Shown here one piece after another: positions 1-7,175 of a DNA stretch of 12,085 nucleotides. The translations under genes and the position numbers were made by a program. Origin of the DNA: Candidatus Heimdallarchaeota archaeon (GTDB taxonomy: Archaea > Asgardarchaeota > Heimdallarchaeia > JABLTI01). How positions within the stretch are numbered: the stretch's first letter is position 1; each line of letters begins with the position of its first letter. The notes under the pieces were generated by a model that had not been told where the DNA came from, made no database searches, and was given only the letters and a program-made list of their open reading frames with translations. The stretch spans positions 1-12,085 of the forward strand of contig DAOVHJ010000039.1 of assembly GCA_030671945.1 (NCBI GenBank), written 5' to 3'.

Positions 1-1
1 A

Positions 2-1894
2 GCACCTTTCCAAACACCAGTTGCTATTGATTATAGTTTCGAGAATTTTGTGAAAAGAAAATTATTAGGTTATCCTTTAACAGAGGACGATACTGTTCTA
101 ATTCCAATTTTAGGTAAATCTTTACCTTTTACAGTTACATCTACAACTCCTAAAGGAATCATACGAATCACTGAAGATACTGAACTAAAAGTCATTGATA
201 AACCCGTTCAAGTTTCAGAAGAAGCTCTACCTCGCACATCATATGAAGACATAGGAGGTCTTGGTGACCAAATTCGTCGTATCCGTGAAATGGTCGAGCT
301 ACCAATGAGGCACCCAGAACTCTTCCTGAAACTTGGAATTGATCCACCAAAAGGGGTTCTTTTACATGGTCCACCCGGTTGTGGAAAAACACTTATCGCA
401 AAAGCTGTTGCTAACGAAAGTGCTTCAAATTTTGTGACAATAAATGGTCCAGAAATCATGTCAAAGTTTTATGGTGAATCTGAGCAAAGACTTCGACAAA
501 TTTTCAAAGATGCTTCAGCAAAAGCTCCTACAATAGTTTTTATTGATGAGCTTGATGCAATTGCAAGTAAACGAGCTGATGTTACCGGGGAAGTTGAACG
601 CAGAGTTGTTGCTCAATTACTAGCCTTAATGGATGGGATGGTTTCTCGAGGAGAAGTAATTGTTGTTGGTGCAACTAATAGACCAAACTCTATTGATCCT
701 GCTCTAAGAAGACCCGGACGGTTTGATCGAGAAATCGAAATCGGTGTTCCAGATCGAGATGGTCGTCGAGAAATCTTGTTAATTCACTCTCGAGGAATGC
801 CTCTTGCAGAAGACGTTAATTTAGATTTCTTTGCAGAAAAAACTCATGGCTATGTTGGTGCTGACCTACAAGCTCTCTGTCGAGAATCAGCAATGAAAGC
901 CTTAAGAAGATTTCTCCCAGATATTGAAAACGCTGATAAATTAATTACTCCCGAATTATTAGAAATACTCGAAGTAACACATGATGATTTCCAATCAGGT
1001 ATGAAGGAAATACAACCATCAGCTATTAGAGAAGTATTCACAGAAATACCAAATATTCGTTGGACAGATGTTGGGGGATTAGATACTCAAGTAAGGGAGT
1101 TAAAAGAAGCTATAGAATGGCCTTTGAAATTTAAAGAATCATTTAGCAGAATGGGAATATCACCTCCAAGAGGAATACTTTTGTTTGGCCCACCTGGGTG
1201 TGGAAAAACACTTCTCGCAAAAGCAGTAGCTACTGAAAGCGAAGTCAATTTCATTAGTATTAAAGGTCCAGAAGTAATGAGTAAATGGGTAGGCGAATCC
1301 GAGAAAGCTATTAGAGAAATTTTCAGAAAAGCAAAGATGGCTGCACCAACCATAGTCTTTTTTGATGAAATTGATGCTCTTGCTCCGAAAAGAGGCAGTG
1401 GATTTGGTGATTCAGGATCAACAGAACGAGTCATAAGTCAGCTCTTAACAGAAATTGATGGTTTGGAAATGATTAAACAAGTAGTAATCATAGCAGCCAC
1501 AAATAGACCTGATATTATCGATACAGCTCTGTTAAGACCAGGGCGATTTGATAGATTTGTACTAATTCCACCACCAAATCAAAAATCACGACTAAAAATC
1601 CTACAAATCTTCACGAAAGAAATGCCTATTGCAGAAGATGTTAATCTAAAGCAAATAGCAAAAGATATTGAAGGATTTTCAGGAGCAGATATCGAATCTT
1701 TATGTAGAGAAGCAGCAATGTTATCATTAAGAGAAGATATGAATGCTTCAATAGTTTTAATGAAACATTTCAGTGATGCAAGGAAGAAAGTATATGCTTC
1801 AATTACAGCTGAAACAATGAAATTTTATGAGAAAGCAGCTGAAAGATTCAAGAGAGCTTCTGTCGAAGTTGCAGAGCTTTCACCAGTAATATGA
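2..1894 (+). CDS. CDC48/VCP/VAT-type double AAA+ ATPase (5'-truncated by window edge)
   Basis: Hexameric protein unfoldase/segregase of the CDC48/p97/VAT family, cytosolic, expected to extract or unfold proteins with ATP. The frame is open to the first bases of the window, and a GTG at 50 is only an internal codon, because residues before it continue the N-terminal CDC48 domain. In the 630 visible residues: the end of the N domain (about 1-70), then D1 with Walker A GPPGCGKT (from residue 123), Walker B ending IDELD (D182, E183) and an RRPGRFDRE arginine-finger region; then D2 with a second GPPGCGKT (from 396), pore segment KWVGESE, Walker B FFDEID (D455, E456) and LRPGRFDR. Both ATPase sites look intact. 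Two AAA modules and no MIT domain rule out Vps4. The C-terminus ends SPVI and lacks the HbYX proteasome-docking motif found in some archaeal homologues. About 100 or more N-terminal residues should lie outside the window. Confidence 0.95.
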   Translation, partial: APFQTPVAIDYSFENFVKRKLLGYPLTEDDTVLIPILGKSLPFTVTSTTPKGIIRITEDTELKVIDKPVQVSEEALPRTSYEDIGGLGDQIRRIREMVELPMRHPELFLKLGIDPPKGVLLHGPPGCGKTLIAKAVANESASNFVTINGPEIMSKFYGESEQRLRQIFKDASAKAPTIVFIDELDAIASKRADVTGEVERRVVAQLLALMDGMVSRGEVIVVGATNRPNSIDPALRRPGRFDREIEIGVPDRDGRREILLIHSRGMPLAEDVNLDFFAEKTHGYVGADLQALCRESAMKALRRFLPDIENADKLITPELLEILEVTHDDFQSGMKEIQPSAIREVFTEIPNIRWTDVGGLDTQVRELKEAIEWPLKFKESFSRMGISPPRGILLFGPPGCGKTLLAKAVATESEVNFISIKGPEVMSKWVGESEKAIREIFRKAKMAAPTIVFFDEIDALAPKRGSGFGDSGSTERVISQLLTEIDGLEMIKQVVIIAATNRPDIIDTALLRPGRFDRFVLIPPPNQKSRLKILQIFTKEMPIAEDVNLKQIAKDIEGFSGADIESLCREAAMLSLREDMNASIVLMKHFSDARKKVYASITAETMKFYEKAAERFKRASVEVAELSPVI

Positions 1895-1958
1895 GGTTGT
1901 AATAATAAATTAAATCACAAGATTATCGAAACAAACAAACCACAATTCTTTAAAGGAT

Positions 1959-2021
1959 GATAAATAAAGATTGAATTGGGATTTTTGTTCCGATTTTTAA
2001 ACAACTACTTTATCTAAGGAG
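1959..2021 (+). promoter_or_regulatory. Candidate TATA element and strong Shine-Dalgarno upstream of the winged-helix gene
   Basis: The 139-base gap after the CDC48 gene holds an AT-rich GATAAATAAA (1959-1968), preceded by TTTAAAGG, a plausible archaeal TATA region. A clear TAAGGAG lies at 2015-2021, 12 bases before the ATG at 2034. The gap and these elements suggest the small gene can be transcribed on its own. The Shine-Dalgarno is well supported; the TATA assignment is a guess by eye. Confidence 0.35.
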
Positions 2022-2033
2022 TTTTCAGACAAA

Positions 2034-2306
2034 ATGTCTAAAGAAAAATCAGCAATTTGGAAAGCCATGCCTCTAGCAACTGCAGTTCTAATGGCCATCC
2101 AAAAACGACAAGGTGTTTTACTGGATGATGAGTTAGTCAAAATCTTGTCTATGGAATTTGGTGATGTCTCTAAAACTGAGATTAATCAAATCCTTATGGA
2201 ACTTGAGATAAGAGGAATAGTCCACGTTTCTTATATTACTAAGAGTAAACGACGAATAGAATTAATAAGAGACAATATGGTTTACATGGCTGTAGGTGAA
2301 GACTAA
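2034..2306 (+). CDS. Small winged-helix-like protein (90 aa)
   Basis: A 90-residue protein with no recognised orthologue. The order of elements fits a single winged helix-turn-helix: a helix around residues 10-24 (LATAVLMAIQKRQG), a second helix (LLDDELVKILSMEF), a likely recognition helix (SKTEINQILMELEIRG), then a beta wing (IVHVSYITKSKRRIELI) and a short tail. There is no signal peptide or membrane segment. The ATG is preceded by TAAGGAG. Such domains serve as small archaeal transcription factors, but ESCRT-II subunits such as Vps25 are also built of winged helices, though in tandem pairs. It follows CDC48 on the same strand after 139 bases and converges on the ESCRT-III gene. Whether it binds DNA or protein cannot be told from the sequence. 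Confidence 0.72.
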   Translation: MSKEKSAIWKAMPLATAVLMAIQKRQGVLLDDELVKILSMEFGDVSKTEINQILMELEIRGIVHVSYITKSKRRIELIRDNMVYMAVGED

Positions 2307-2343
2307 AAAAAAGATCTAAGTGTAGCGTTAACAAAAACGCTAC
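2305..2343 (-). terminator. Convergent-junction hairpin with T-run, likely terminator of the ESCRT-III gene
   Basis: A perfect 8-bp inverted repeat, GTAGCGTT (2322-2329) and AACGCTAC (2336-2343) with a 6-base loop, sits between the stop codons of the two convergent genes. Read on the minus strand, it is followed after nine bases by a run of eight T (2305-2312, overlapping the last base of the winged-helix stop codon). Archaeal termination depends mainly on U-runs, so the T-run would serve the minus-strand transcript. On the + strand only a weaker AT-rich tract follows the stem. Confidence 0.55.
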
Positions 2344-2357
2344 GAAATAATTATTCT

Positions 2358-3020
2358 TTATGCTCCGCTTCTTTCACGTTCAATTTTCTTACGGAGTTCC
2401 GCTATTTCATCCCCGATTTCATCTTCCTCTTCCTCTTTTTCTTTTGTAGGAGTTACTTTTGTTGTCCCTACATCAGGGAGTTCATCCACTTGACCTAAAG
2501 ACAACTCCATTTCTAGCTCTCGCATTTCTTGATCTATCATATCTTCCATATCAAGATCTAATTCAGTTTCAGAGAAGGAAGTATCAGCTAAGGCGTCAGA
2601 AGCAAAGGCTACTTTCTCCATAGAGGATTGCATTTCAAACATAGCTCGCTCAGTGTCTGCCGGGGAAACATTTTTCAGAGTATCTTCTATTACTACTACT
2701 CCATCTTTAATAGCATGAGTTGTTTCTGCGACATCTTTAGCTTCAGAGATTGATTCTATCATACCTTGCAAATTGAGGATTTTGTTTTGGGTTTCATTTA
2801 ATTTCTTAAGATACAATTGACGACGCATTAAGGCTTGTTTTGCACCTGCTTTATTTCCACTCTTCATCATAGTCTTGGCAATATCCTTTTGCTCGTCAGA
2901 TTGTTGAGTTAATCTACGAGATTGCAGGGTATATTTATTGATAACACGTCTGATTTTAGCAATACTTTCAGTATCTTTAGGCTTATCTTTTCCAAACAAC
3001 CAATTTTTTATTTTAGGCAT
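2358..3020 (-). CDS. ESCRT-III protein, Snf7/CHMP4 (Vps20/32/60)-like
   Basis: Membrane-remodelling filament protein of the ESCRT-III family, which polymerises on membranes to constrict and cut them and is recycled by the Vps4 ATPase. The 220 residues resemble eukaryotic CHMP4/Snf7 along the whole length: a basic N-terminus with a WLFGK motif (residues 7-11); a long helical hairpin (about 17-95) with a basic segment around AGAKQALMRRQLYLKK (58-73), the part that aligns with the CHMP4 RAALQALKRKKRYEKQL segment; further helices (about 98-146); an acidic helix (151-175); then ELPDVGTTKVTP (180-191), which resembles a MIM2 motif; an acidic stretch of Glu/Asp (194-205); and a final basic helix (206-217). 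The start is ATG at 3018-3020 with only a weak Shine-Dalgarno. It is the last of three minus-strand genes, 137 bases after its upstream neighbour, so it may have its own promoter. No Vps4 is in the window. Confidence 0.92.
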   Translation of the reverse strand: MPKIKNWLFGKDKPKDTESIAKIRRVINKYTLQSRRLTQQSDEQKDIAKTMMKSGNKAGAKQALMRRQLYLKKLNETQNKILNLQGMIESISEAKDVAETTHAIKDGVVVIEDTLKNVSPADTERAMFEMQSSMEKVAFASDALADTSFSETELDLDMEDMIDQEMRELEMELSLGQVDELPDVGTTKVTPTKEKEEEEDEIGDEIAELRKKIERERSGA

Positions 3021-3060
3021 TATTTATACATTCCAATTCTTTGTAAGCTTTATTCAAACA

Positions 3061-3134
3061 ATCAGTATAAAAAACATTTTCTTTAAGCTTAGAGTTTGTT
3101 TTTTATTCTTGTTACTTCATTAATATATATACTC
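3061..3134 (-). promoter_or_regulatory. Candidate promoter region of the ESCRT-III gene
   Basis: The 137-base gap upstream of the ESCRT-III start is very AT-rich. Read on the minus strand it contains GAGTATATATATTA (3121-3134) and, nearer the gene, TTTTTTATACTG (3063-3074 region). The second is about 45-55 bases before the ATG, which would give a short leader. Either could act as a TATA box; neither has a convincing BRE. The size of the gap is the main reason to expect a promoter here. Confidence 0.3.
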
Positions 3135-3157
3135 ATTCTTAATAAAAGTCTATTTTT

Positions 3158-4108
3158 CTAGGAATAACTTTTCTGAGCATTATCCAATTCTTCATCCATA
3201 ATCAGAACTAATAGACTAAGTGAGGGATCATCAATTCTAGCTATTTCAAGGAATCTAATTGAACTTGCTATGGATTCTTGAATTGGCATAATTAATTCTT
3301 CTTCTTCTCCACCGAACTTTTTCAAGTCAATGTTTAGTCGTTTTTCAAAATCATCTGCTGTCAAAGTTTGATTCAAGAATAAATCAAAATTCTTCTTACA
3401 TTTCTCTACAAAGTTGTTGTGCAATTCTTCACCAGCAATTCGAAGAACAATACATGATGGTAAGAGTATATTTTTCACCCACTCATCGACAATTCTTTCA
3501 CGGTCATATAATGATTCACTTATGGGTTTTGAGAAAACATGATGCTTTCCTATGAATCTTGTTTGCTTACCTTTAATTGATTCTTCACCTATTTTAGCGA
3601 GTTCATTGAATCCATGTTTTTCTTTGAAACCTGCAAATGTTTTAATGAGAGATTTAATAAAAACCACAAGATTATCTGATAAATCATAATTATTGCGCAA
3701 AATAGTACTAATCTGATTTTCAGCTTCAACTGAGTCTACTTGATCTTGTGCAATAGCAAGAAAAACACGAGCAATGATTTGTTTTACTTCCTCAATTTTC
3801 CCTGAATTTTTCTGGGAAAAGAGCAATAGTGGTGTTATGGTCTGTTCTACCATTTGACTAATCCAAGTTATGATTATTTGCTGGTAGACAAGAAGAGTGA
3901 TTGCATCTGTAATTACTTCAGGTTTCTTGCCATAGGCAAGTTCTTCATAGAAACTCTCCGTGAAATCATTAACTAAATCAAAAATAAATTCAGCTATCTT
4001 CTGATCCTTAAATGAAGGGATTTTTCTCAAAAAATCCTTTTCAGATTGTGATTTTCTTTTGTTCGTTTGTAAAGAATTAAAGAAGAGATTCCAGATTTCC
4101 TCTTTCAA
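3158..4108 (-). CDS. Uncharacterised all-helical protein between HerA-like ATPase and ESCRT-III
   Basis: I do not recognise this family. The 316 residues from the TTG at 4106-4108 are rich in Leu, Ile, Glu, Lys and Asn and read as almost entirely alpha-helical, with no signal peptide, nucleotide-binding motif or cysteine cluster. The most hydrophobic stretch (about residues 68-98, with ITLLVYQQIIITWIS and TITPLLLF) is amphipathic rather than a clear membrane span. The start is doubtful: no ATG or GTG is available in frame, yet the frame stays open for 48 more codons, to 4252, with protein-like composition. An ATT at 4250-4252 preceded by AGGT at an 8-base spacing is a possible non-canonical start, and would give 364 residues and leave only 16 bases after the HerA-like stop. 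That spacing suggests co-transcription with the HerA-like gene. It shows none of the acidic nuclease motifs expected of NurA. Confidence 0.75.
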   Translation of the reverse strand: MKEEIWNLFFNSLQTNKRKSQSEKDFLRKIPSFKDQKIAEFIFDLVNDFTESFYEELAYGKKPEVITDAITLLVYQQIIITWISQMVEQTITPLLLFSQKNSGKIEEVKQIIARVFLAIAQDQVDSVEAENQISTILRNNYDLSDNLVVFIKSLIKTFAGFKEKHGFNELAKIGEESIKGKQTRFIGKHHVFSKPISESLYDRERIVDEWVKNILLPSCIVLRIAGEELHNNFVEKCKKNFDLFLNQTLTADDFEKRLNIDLKKFGGEEEELIMPIQESIASSIRFLEIARIDDPSLSLLVLIMDEELDNAQKSYS

Positions 4109-4268
4109 TAATACATAATCATTTACCTCGACATCAATTGTTAGCGGCTCAATTATTGGCCAAACAACTTTCTGGAAGAGTTTAGAAAAGAGTTCTTTGT
4201 TTTTTTCAAAGTACTTTTTGTCTAACTGAATCTTCTTCTTTTTGGAAATAATGGTTCACAACCTGGAT

Positions 4269-6896
4269 TTACAAATCAAAGATTTTATCATAGGTATTTT
4301 TCTTGAAGCGTTCCTTAGCTACTACGAGGCAGGACATTGCTAATTTAGCATTTAGAATTGTATATGCAATACCTAATGCTGCACTTTCAAGTCTCATTAG
4401 TATCACAACAAAAGTTTTCTCTTGAATAATCTCACTGATTTCCCAACCGATTTTTTCTAGTTTACTAATAACATCTGGTAAAATCTCATCAATAGTTCCT
4501 TTTCTAACTCCTGATTTCTGATATTTATCAAATTTAGTGGATTTTGATCCATCGAATAAAAAGCTGTTATGTCCGTATTCCAGCTTTCTTTCTAGTGTAC
4601 TGAGAACCAATTTTTGCGGGAATTGACTTGGTTCTGGGATTGGGAACTCACTTTTTGCTCGAGGCTTCTGAGCACTTCGTTCAGGTGGTGTTCTGCGTTT
4701 CCCTGGTAATGGTTCGGGTATACGTGACTTAGAATCAATTGAAATTTCTGGTTCCGCCATGAGTGATTCAACAACCACATCTCTTCTATCAATATCTGTG
4801 GCATCAGCTTGTTTTTGATCTCGTAGTTTCCTTCTTAGTGATGAAGGTACAGCTTCTCTGCCTGCGTGAAGAGATGTTCTGGGACGGATTTTTACAACAA
4901 AGCTTCTATTCTGTGTTTTTTGATCTGATAACAATCCAACACCAGTTGGCATACTTCTTATGAAATCAGAATCCTCGAATTGCTCAGGAACAGAGGAGGG
5001 AACCCGTTTAAGGAAAGCTTTGATGTCATCTTCAAAAGTTAACAGATGGGTTATCATTAAATCAATTTGACTCATGATATTTTTATGCATTGCAGATGGT
5101 TGCTGAGTAACTAATACTAGAGCACACCCTGGTTTTCTTCCTTGCTTTGCATATTCTATTAAGGGGTCAGTCGCTGCTGTTTTCTTGTTATTTGGCACTA
5201 AGACATGAGCTTCATCAATAAGTAACCAAGTAACAGGTATGGAACCATTTGTATCTCCTGACTCTTCAAAAATCTCACCTCGAGAGCTTTTGATTCTAGC
5301 TTCAAGAATTTTCCTTGCAATAATTCCAACGAGTAATGCTCGTAAGCTATCACCAATACGAGGATTACTAATATCTAATACAGAGATTTTATTTGGAGTA
5401 CTTAATCGGGAAAGAGAGGTTCCTACACCCGAGAAAATTCCCCATCTTTTAGCCGCTTCCATTCGTGACCTTATTGCTTGAATAGAGTCATTTCTATATT
5501 GGTTTGCAATAGAGGGGTCATCTAGAGCTTCAATAATATCATCAATAGAATAATCCGGTTTTTCTTTTCTAATAATCTGTATTGCTTTCTCTAATACTGT
5601 ACCTCTGATTTCATAACGATCAATATCAAATGTTCTACACCAATCTTCTATGTGTAAATCAGATGGCTTCAATGCGAAAGGTGAATCTATTGTTTTATCT
5701 GGGAATTCATCATAAATACCAATGGGAGTGAAAACTTCTACATTTTCCACATCAGCAGGTTTTAATCCCCACCTCTCAAGTAGAAGATTTTCATTTGTGT
5801 CAGAATTTTGATTTTTCAGAGCCCAGAAAATACCTATTGGGTCCACTAAAATAATCCCAACATCTAGTTTAGCTTTAGCTAATTCTTCAGCGATTACTCC
5901 TAATGTATAGCTTTTCCCAGATCCACGATGTCCAGATATGAACAAAACATGAGGATAGGCAGCATCAACAAGTACTTTCTTACCATAATGATTGTGCTTG
6001 CCAACTTCGGAGACTCTCCCAAGATAGAGAGTACCTTGACAACCGATTTTACGAATAACAGAACCTGAACGACCAAGTATGATTGCATCATTAGTCGGTG
6101 CATCTCTAACCTCTAAAGGAAGATTAACTTCAGGGGAAAAATCTAAAGTAGTCTTAACCTCATCTAAATTCCTTTGGATGTTTTCAAGAACATTCTCATT
6201 TCTCATGAATCCAAGAACAAAAAGAACGTCCACAGGTTGGTCACACTGATAAATTTCTTCAGCAAGTTGCTTTCGAGCGTCAAAATTACGAGGACCAAAA
6301 TCTGGGTCATACATAGATTTAATCCAAATTACCTTGTCTAAGTATGCTGCTGGTTTATCACTACCAGACATCTCCTTAGCAAGTTCAATAATATTATTGG
6401 GTAACTCAAACTCTCTGTTAGACATTATATACGCAGTAGCATGCGGCCATAATTTTTCCTCTTTTGGAAGGGATTCAAGTAAAGAGTAGATTTTCTCTTT
6501 TAATTCACCCTTTTCAATCGAAATATTATATGCGAGCAATAAAGCACAGATTCTATCATCCGGGTCAGGCCAATTCTCTTGCAATTCAATCATCCGATCA
6601 ATCTGTGGTTCATCAATAACAAGAGTTCCTTCACGGTGTAAAAAGTACAATAACTTCAATTCTTCTTCTTCTGGCACATAACTTTCCTTAGTTAAAATAT
6701 CCCTCAAAATTTCATTTCCAAGTCGTCTAGCATTTGTTGCGTATTGTTTTGTATCGGTAATTTCATACGCAAGCATATTTGCTCTAGCCAATAGTGCTCG
6801 TTCATGAGCTTCTAATAAAGAGCTGTTTAAATCAGCAAGCCGTTCAAGCACAGTGGGAAGATAATGACATGGAGAGCGACCAAATTCATACTTCAT
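4269..6896 (-). CDS. HerA-like (DUF87) P-loop ATPase with extra N- and C-terminal regions
   Basis: ATPase of the HerA/FtsK superfamily, ring-forming motors that pump or translocate DNA; HerA itself works with the NurA nuclease in archaeal DNA-end resection. In the 875 residues: an N-terminal helical region without known motifs (about 1-260); a beta-rich stretch before the P-loop consistent with a HAS-barrel (about 265-318); Walker A GHRGSGKS (322-329); Walker B WLLIDEAH with D561 and E562; a sensor-type segment LVLVTQQPS (593-601); then a Pro/Arg-rich linker (about 720-760) and a separate C-terminal domain (about 762-875). It is longer than typical HerA proteins of roughly 500-600 residues because of both added ends. 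The ATG at 6894-6896 has a good Shine-Dalgarno, GGTGA at 6903-6907, six bases away. It heads the minus-strand trio. NurA is absent, so a resection role is not assured. Confidence 0.93.
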   Translation of the reverse strand: MKYEFGRSPCHYLPTVLERLADLNSSLLEAHERALLARANMLAYEITDTKQYATNARRLGNEILRDILTKESYVPEEEELKLLYFLHREGTLVIDEPQIDRMIELQENWPDPDDRICALLLAYNISIEKGELKEKIYSLLESLPKEEKLWPHATAYIMSNREFELPNNIIELAKEMSGSDKPAAYLDKVIWIKSMYDPDFGPRNFDARKQLAEEIYQCDQPVDVLFVLGFMRNENVLENIQRNLDEVKTTLDFSPEVNLPLEVRDAPTNDAIILGRSGSVIRKIGCQGTLYLGRVSEVGKHNHYGKKVLVDAAYPHVLFISGHRGSGKSYTLGVIAEELAKAKLDVGIILVDPIGIFWALKNQNSDTNENLLLERWGLKPADVENVEVFTPIGIYDEFPDKTIDSPFALKPSDLHIEDWCRTFDIDRYEIRGTVLEKAIQIIRKEKPDYSIDDIIEALDDPSIANQYRNDSIQAIRSRMEAAKRWGIFSGVGTSLSRLSTPNKISVLDISNPRIGDSLRALLVGIIARKILEARIKSSRGEIFEESGDTNGSIPVTWLLIDEAHVLVPNNKKTAATDPLIEYAKQGRKPGCALVLVTQQPSAMHKNIMSQIDLMITHLLTFEDDIKAFLKRVPSSVPEQFEDSDFIRSMPTGVGLLSDQKTQNRSFVVKIRPRTSLHAGREAVPSSLRRKLRDQKQADATDIDRRDVVVESLMAEPEISIDSKSRIPEPLPGKRRTPPERSAQKPRAKSEFPIPEPSQFPQKLVLSTLERKLEYGHNSFLFDGSKSTKFDKYQKSGVRKGTIDEILPDVISKLEKIGWEISEIIQEKTFVVILMRLESAALGIAYTILNAKLAMSCLVVAKERFKKNTYDKIFDL

Positions 6897-6908
6897 TTTT
6901 TTTCACCA

Positions 6909-7003
6909 ATTATATATTCTTAATATATTATTCTTTCAATATTTTCCTAGTCAATCAAGGATAAGAAGATTTGTAAATACACTTTTTTTGTATTTATGTA
7001 TAG
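6909..7003 (-). promoter_or_regulatory. Candidate promoter region of the HerA-like gene
   Basis: Two AT-rich TATA-like elements precede the gene on the minus strand: TAATATATTA (6921-6930), which would start transcription almost at the ATG, and CTATACATAAATA (about 6991-7003), which would leave a leader of about 70 bases. Because a good Shine-Dalgarno is present at 6903-6907, the farther element fits better. This is by eye only, in a region where such matches are common by chance. Confidence 0.28.
6974..6996. repeat. Perfect 8-bp inverted repeat in divergent intergenic region
   Basis: TAAATACA (6974-6981) and TGTATTTA (6989-6996) form a perfect inverted repeat around a 7-base C/T spacer. It lies between the HerA-like gene and larC and overlaps one possible promoter of the former. 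The dyad could bind a dimeric regulator. The local AT content makes a chance match quite possible. Confidence 0.35.
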
Positions 7004-7092
7004 AAATATGTAATTCTCTCTAATAAATGTTTGAAATCATCTTTAATTTAATTATCGATTTTCTTAGCCTGGATATCAGTTCTCATTGAACA

Positions 7093-7103
7093 TTTTATAA
7101 ATT
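7093..7103 (+). promoter_or_regulatory. Probable TATA box of larC
   Basis: TTTTATAAATT is a good match to the archaeal TATA consensus. A start of transcription about 25 bases downstream (near 7125) would give a leader of roughly 50 bases before the ATG at 7176, enough to include the Shine-Dalgarno at 7165-7168. No clear BRE is seen upstream. Confidence 0.5.
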
Positions 7104-7164
7104 AACAAAATAACCTTAATAGGGATTTAGTTGATTATTCACAAAGAAGTACTGAAGAATCCCC

Positions 7165-7168
7165 GAGG
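7165..7168 (+). promoter_or_regulatory. Shine-Dalgarno deciding the larC start
   Basis: GAGG, seven bases before the ATG at 7176, supports that codon over the in-frame TTG at 7131. LarC proteins begin directly with the strand leading to the AGASGDMF motif, and the ATG start gives exactly that. Confidence 0.6.
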
Positions 7169-7175
7169 AACTAAA

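Noticed and set aside
50..1894. Treating the GTG at 50 as the true start of the CDC48 gene
   Set aside because: The frame is open back to base 2, and the residues before 50 continue the N-terminal CDC48 domain, so the gene is truncated by the window edge.
2..1894. Vps4 as the identity of the AAA ATPase next to ESCRT-III
   Set aside because: It has two complete AAA modules and CDC48-type N-domain sequence, with no MIT domain.
3158..4108. NurA nuclease as the gene next to the HerA-like ATPase
   Set aside because: I see none of the acidic catalytic motifs of NurA, and the sequence is helical throughout.
7131..7175. TTG at 7131 as the larC start
   Set aside because: It adds 15 residues that do not fit the family N-terminus, while the ATG at 7176 has GAGG seven bases upstream.
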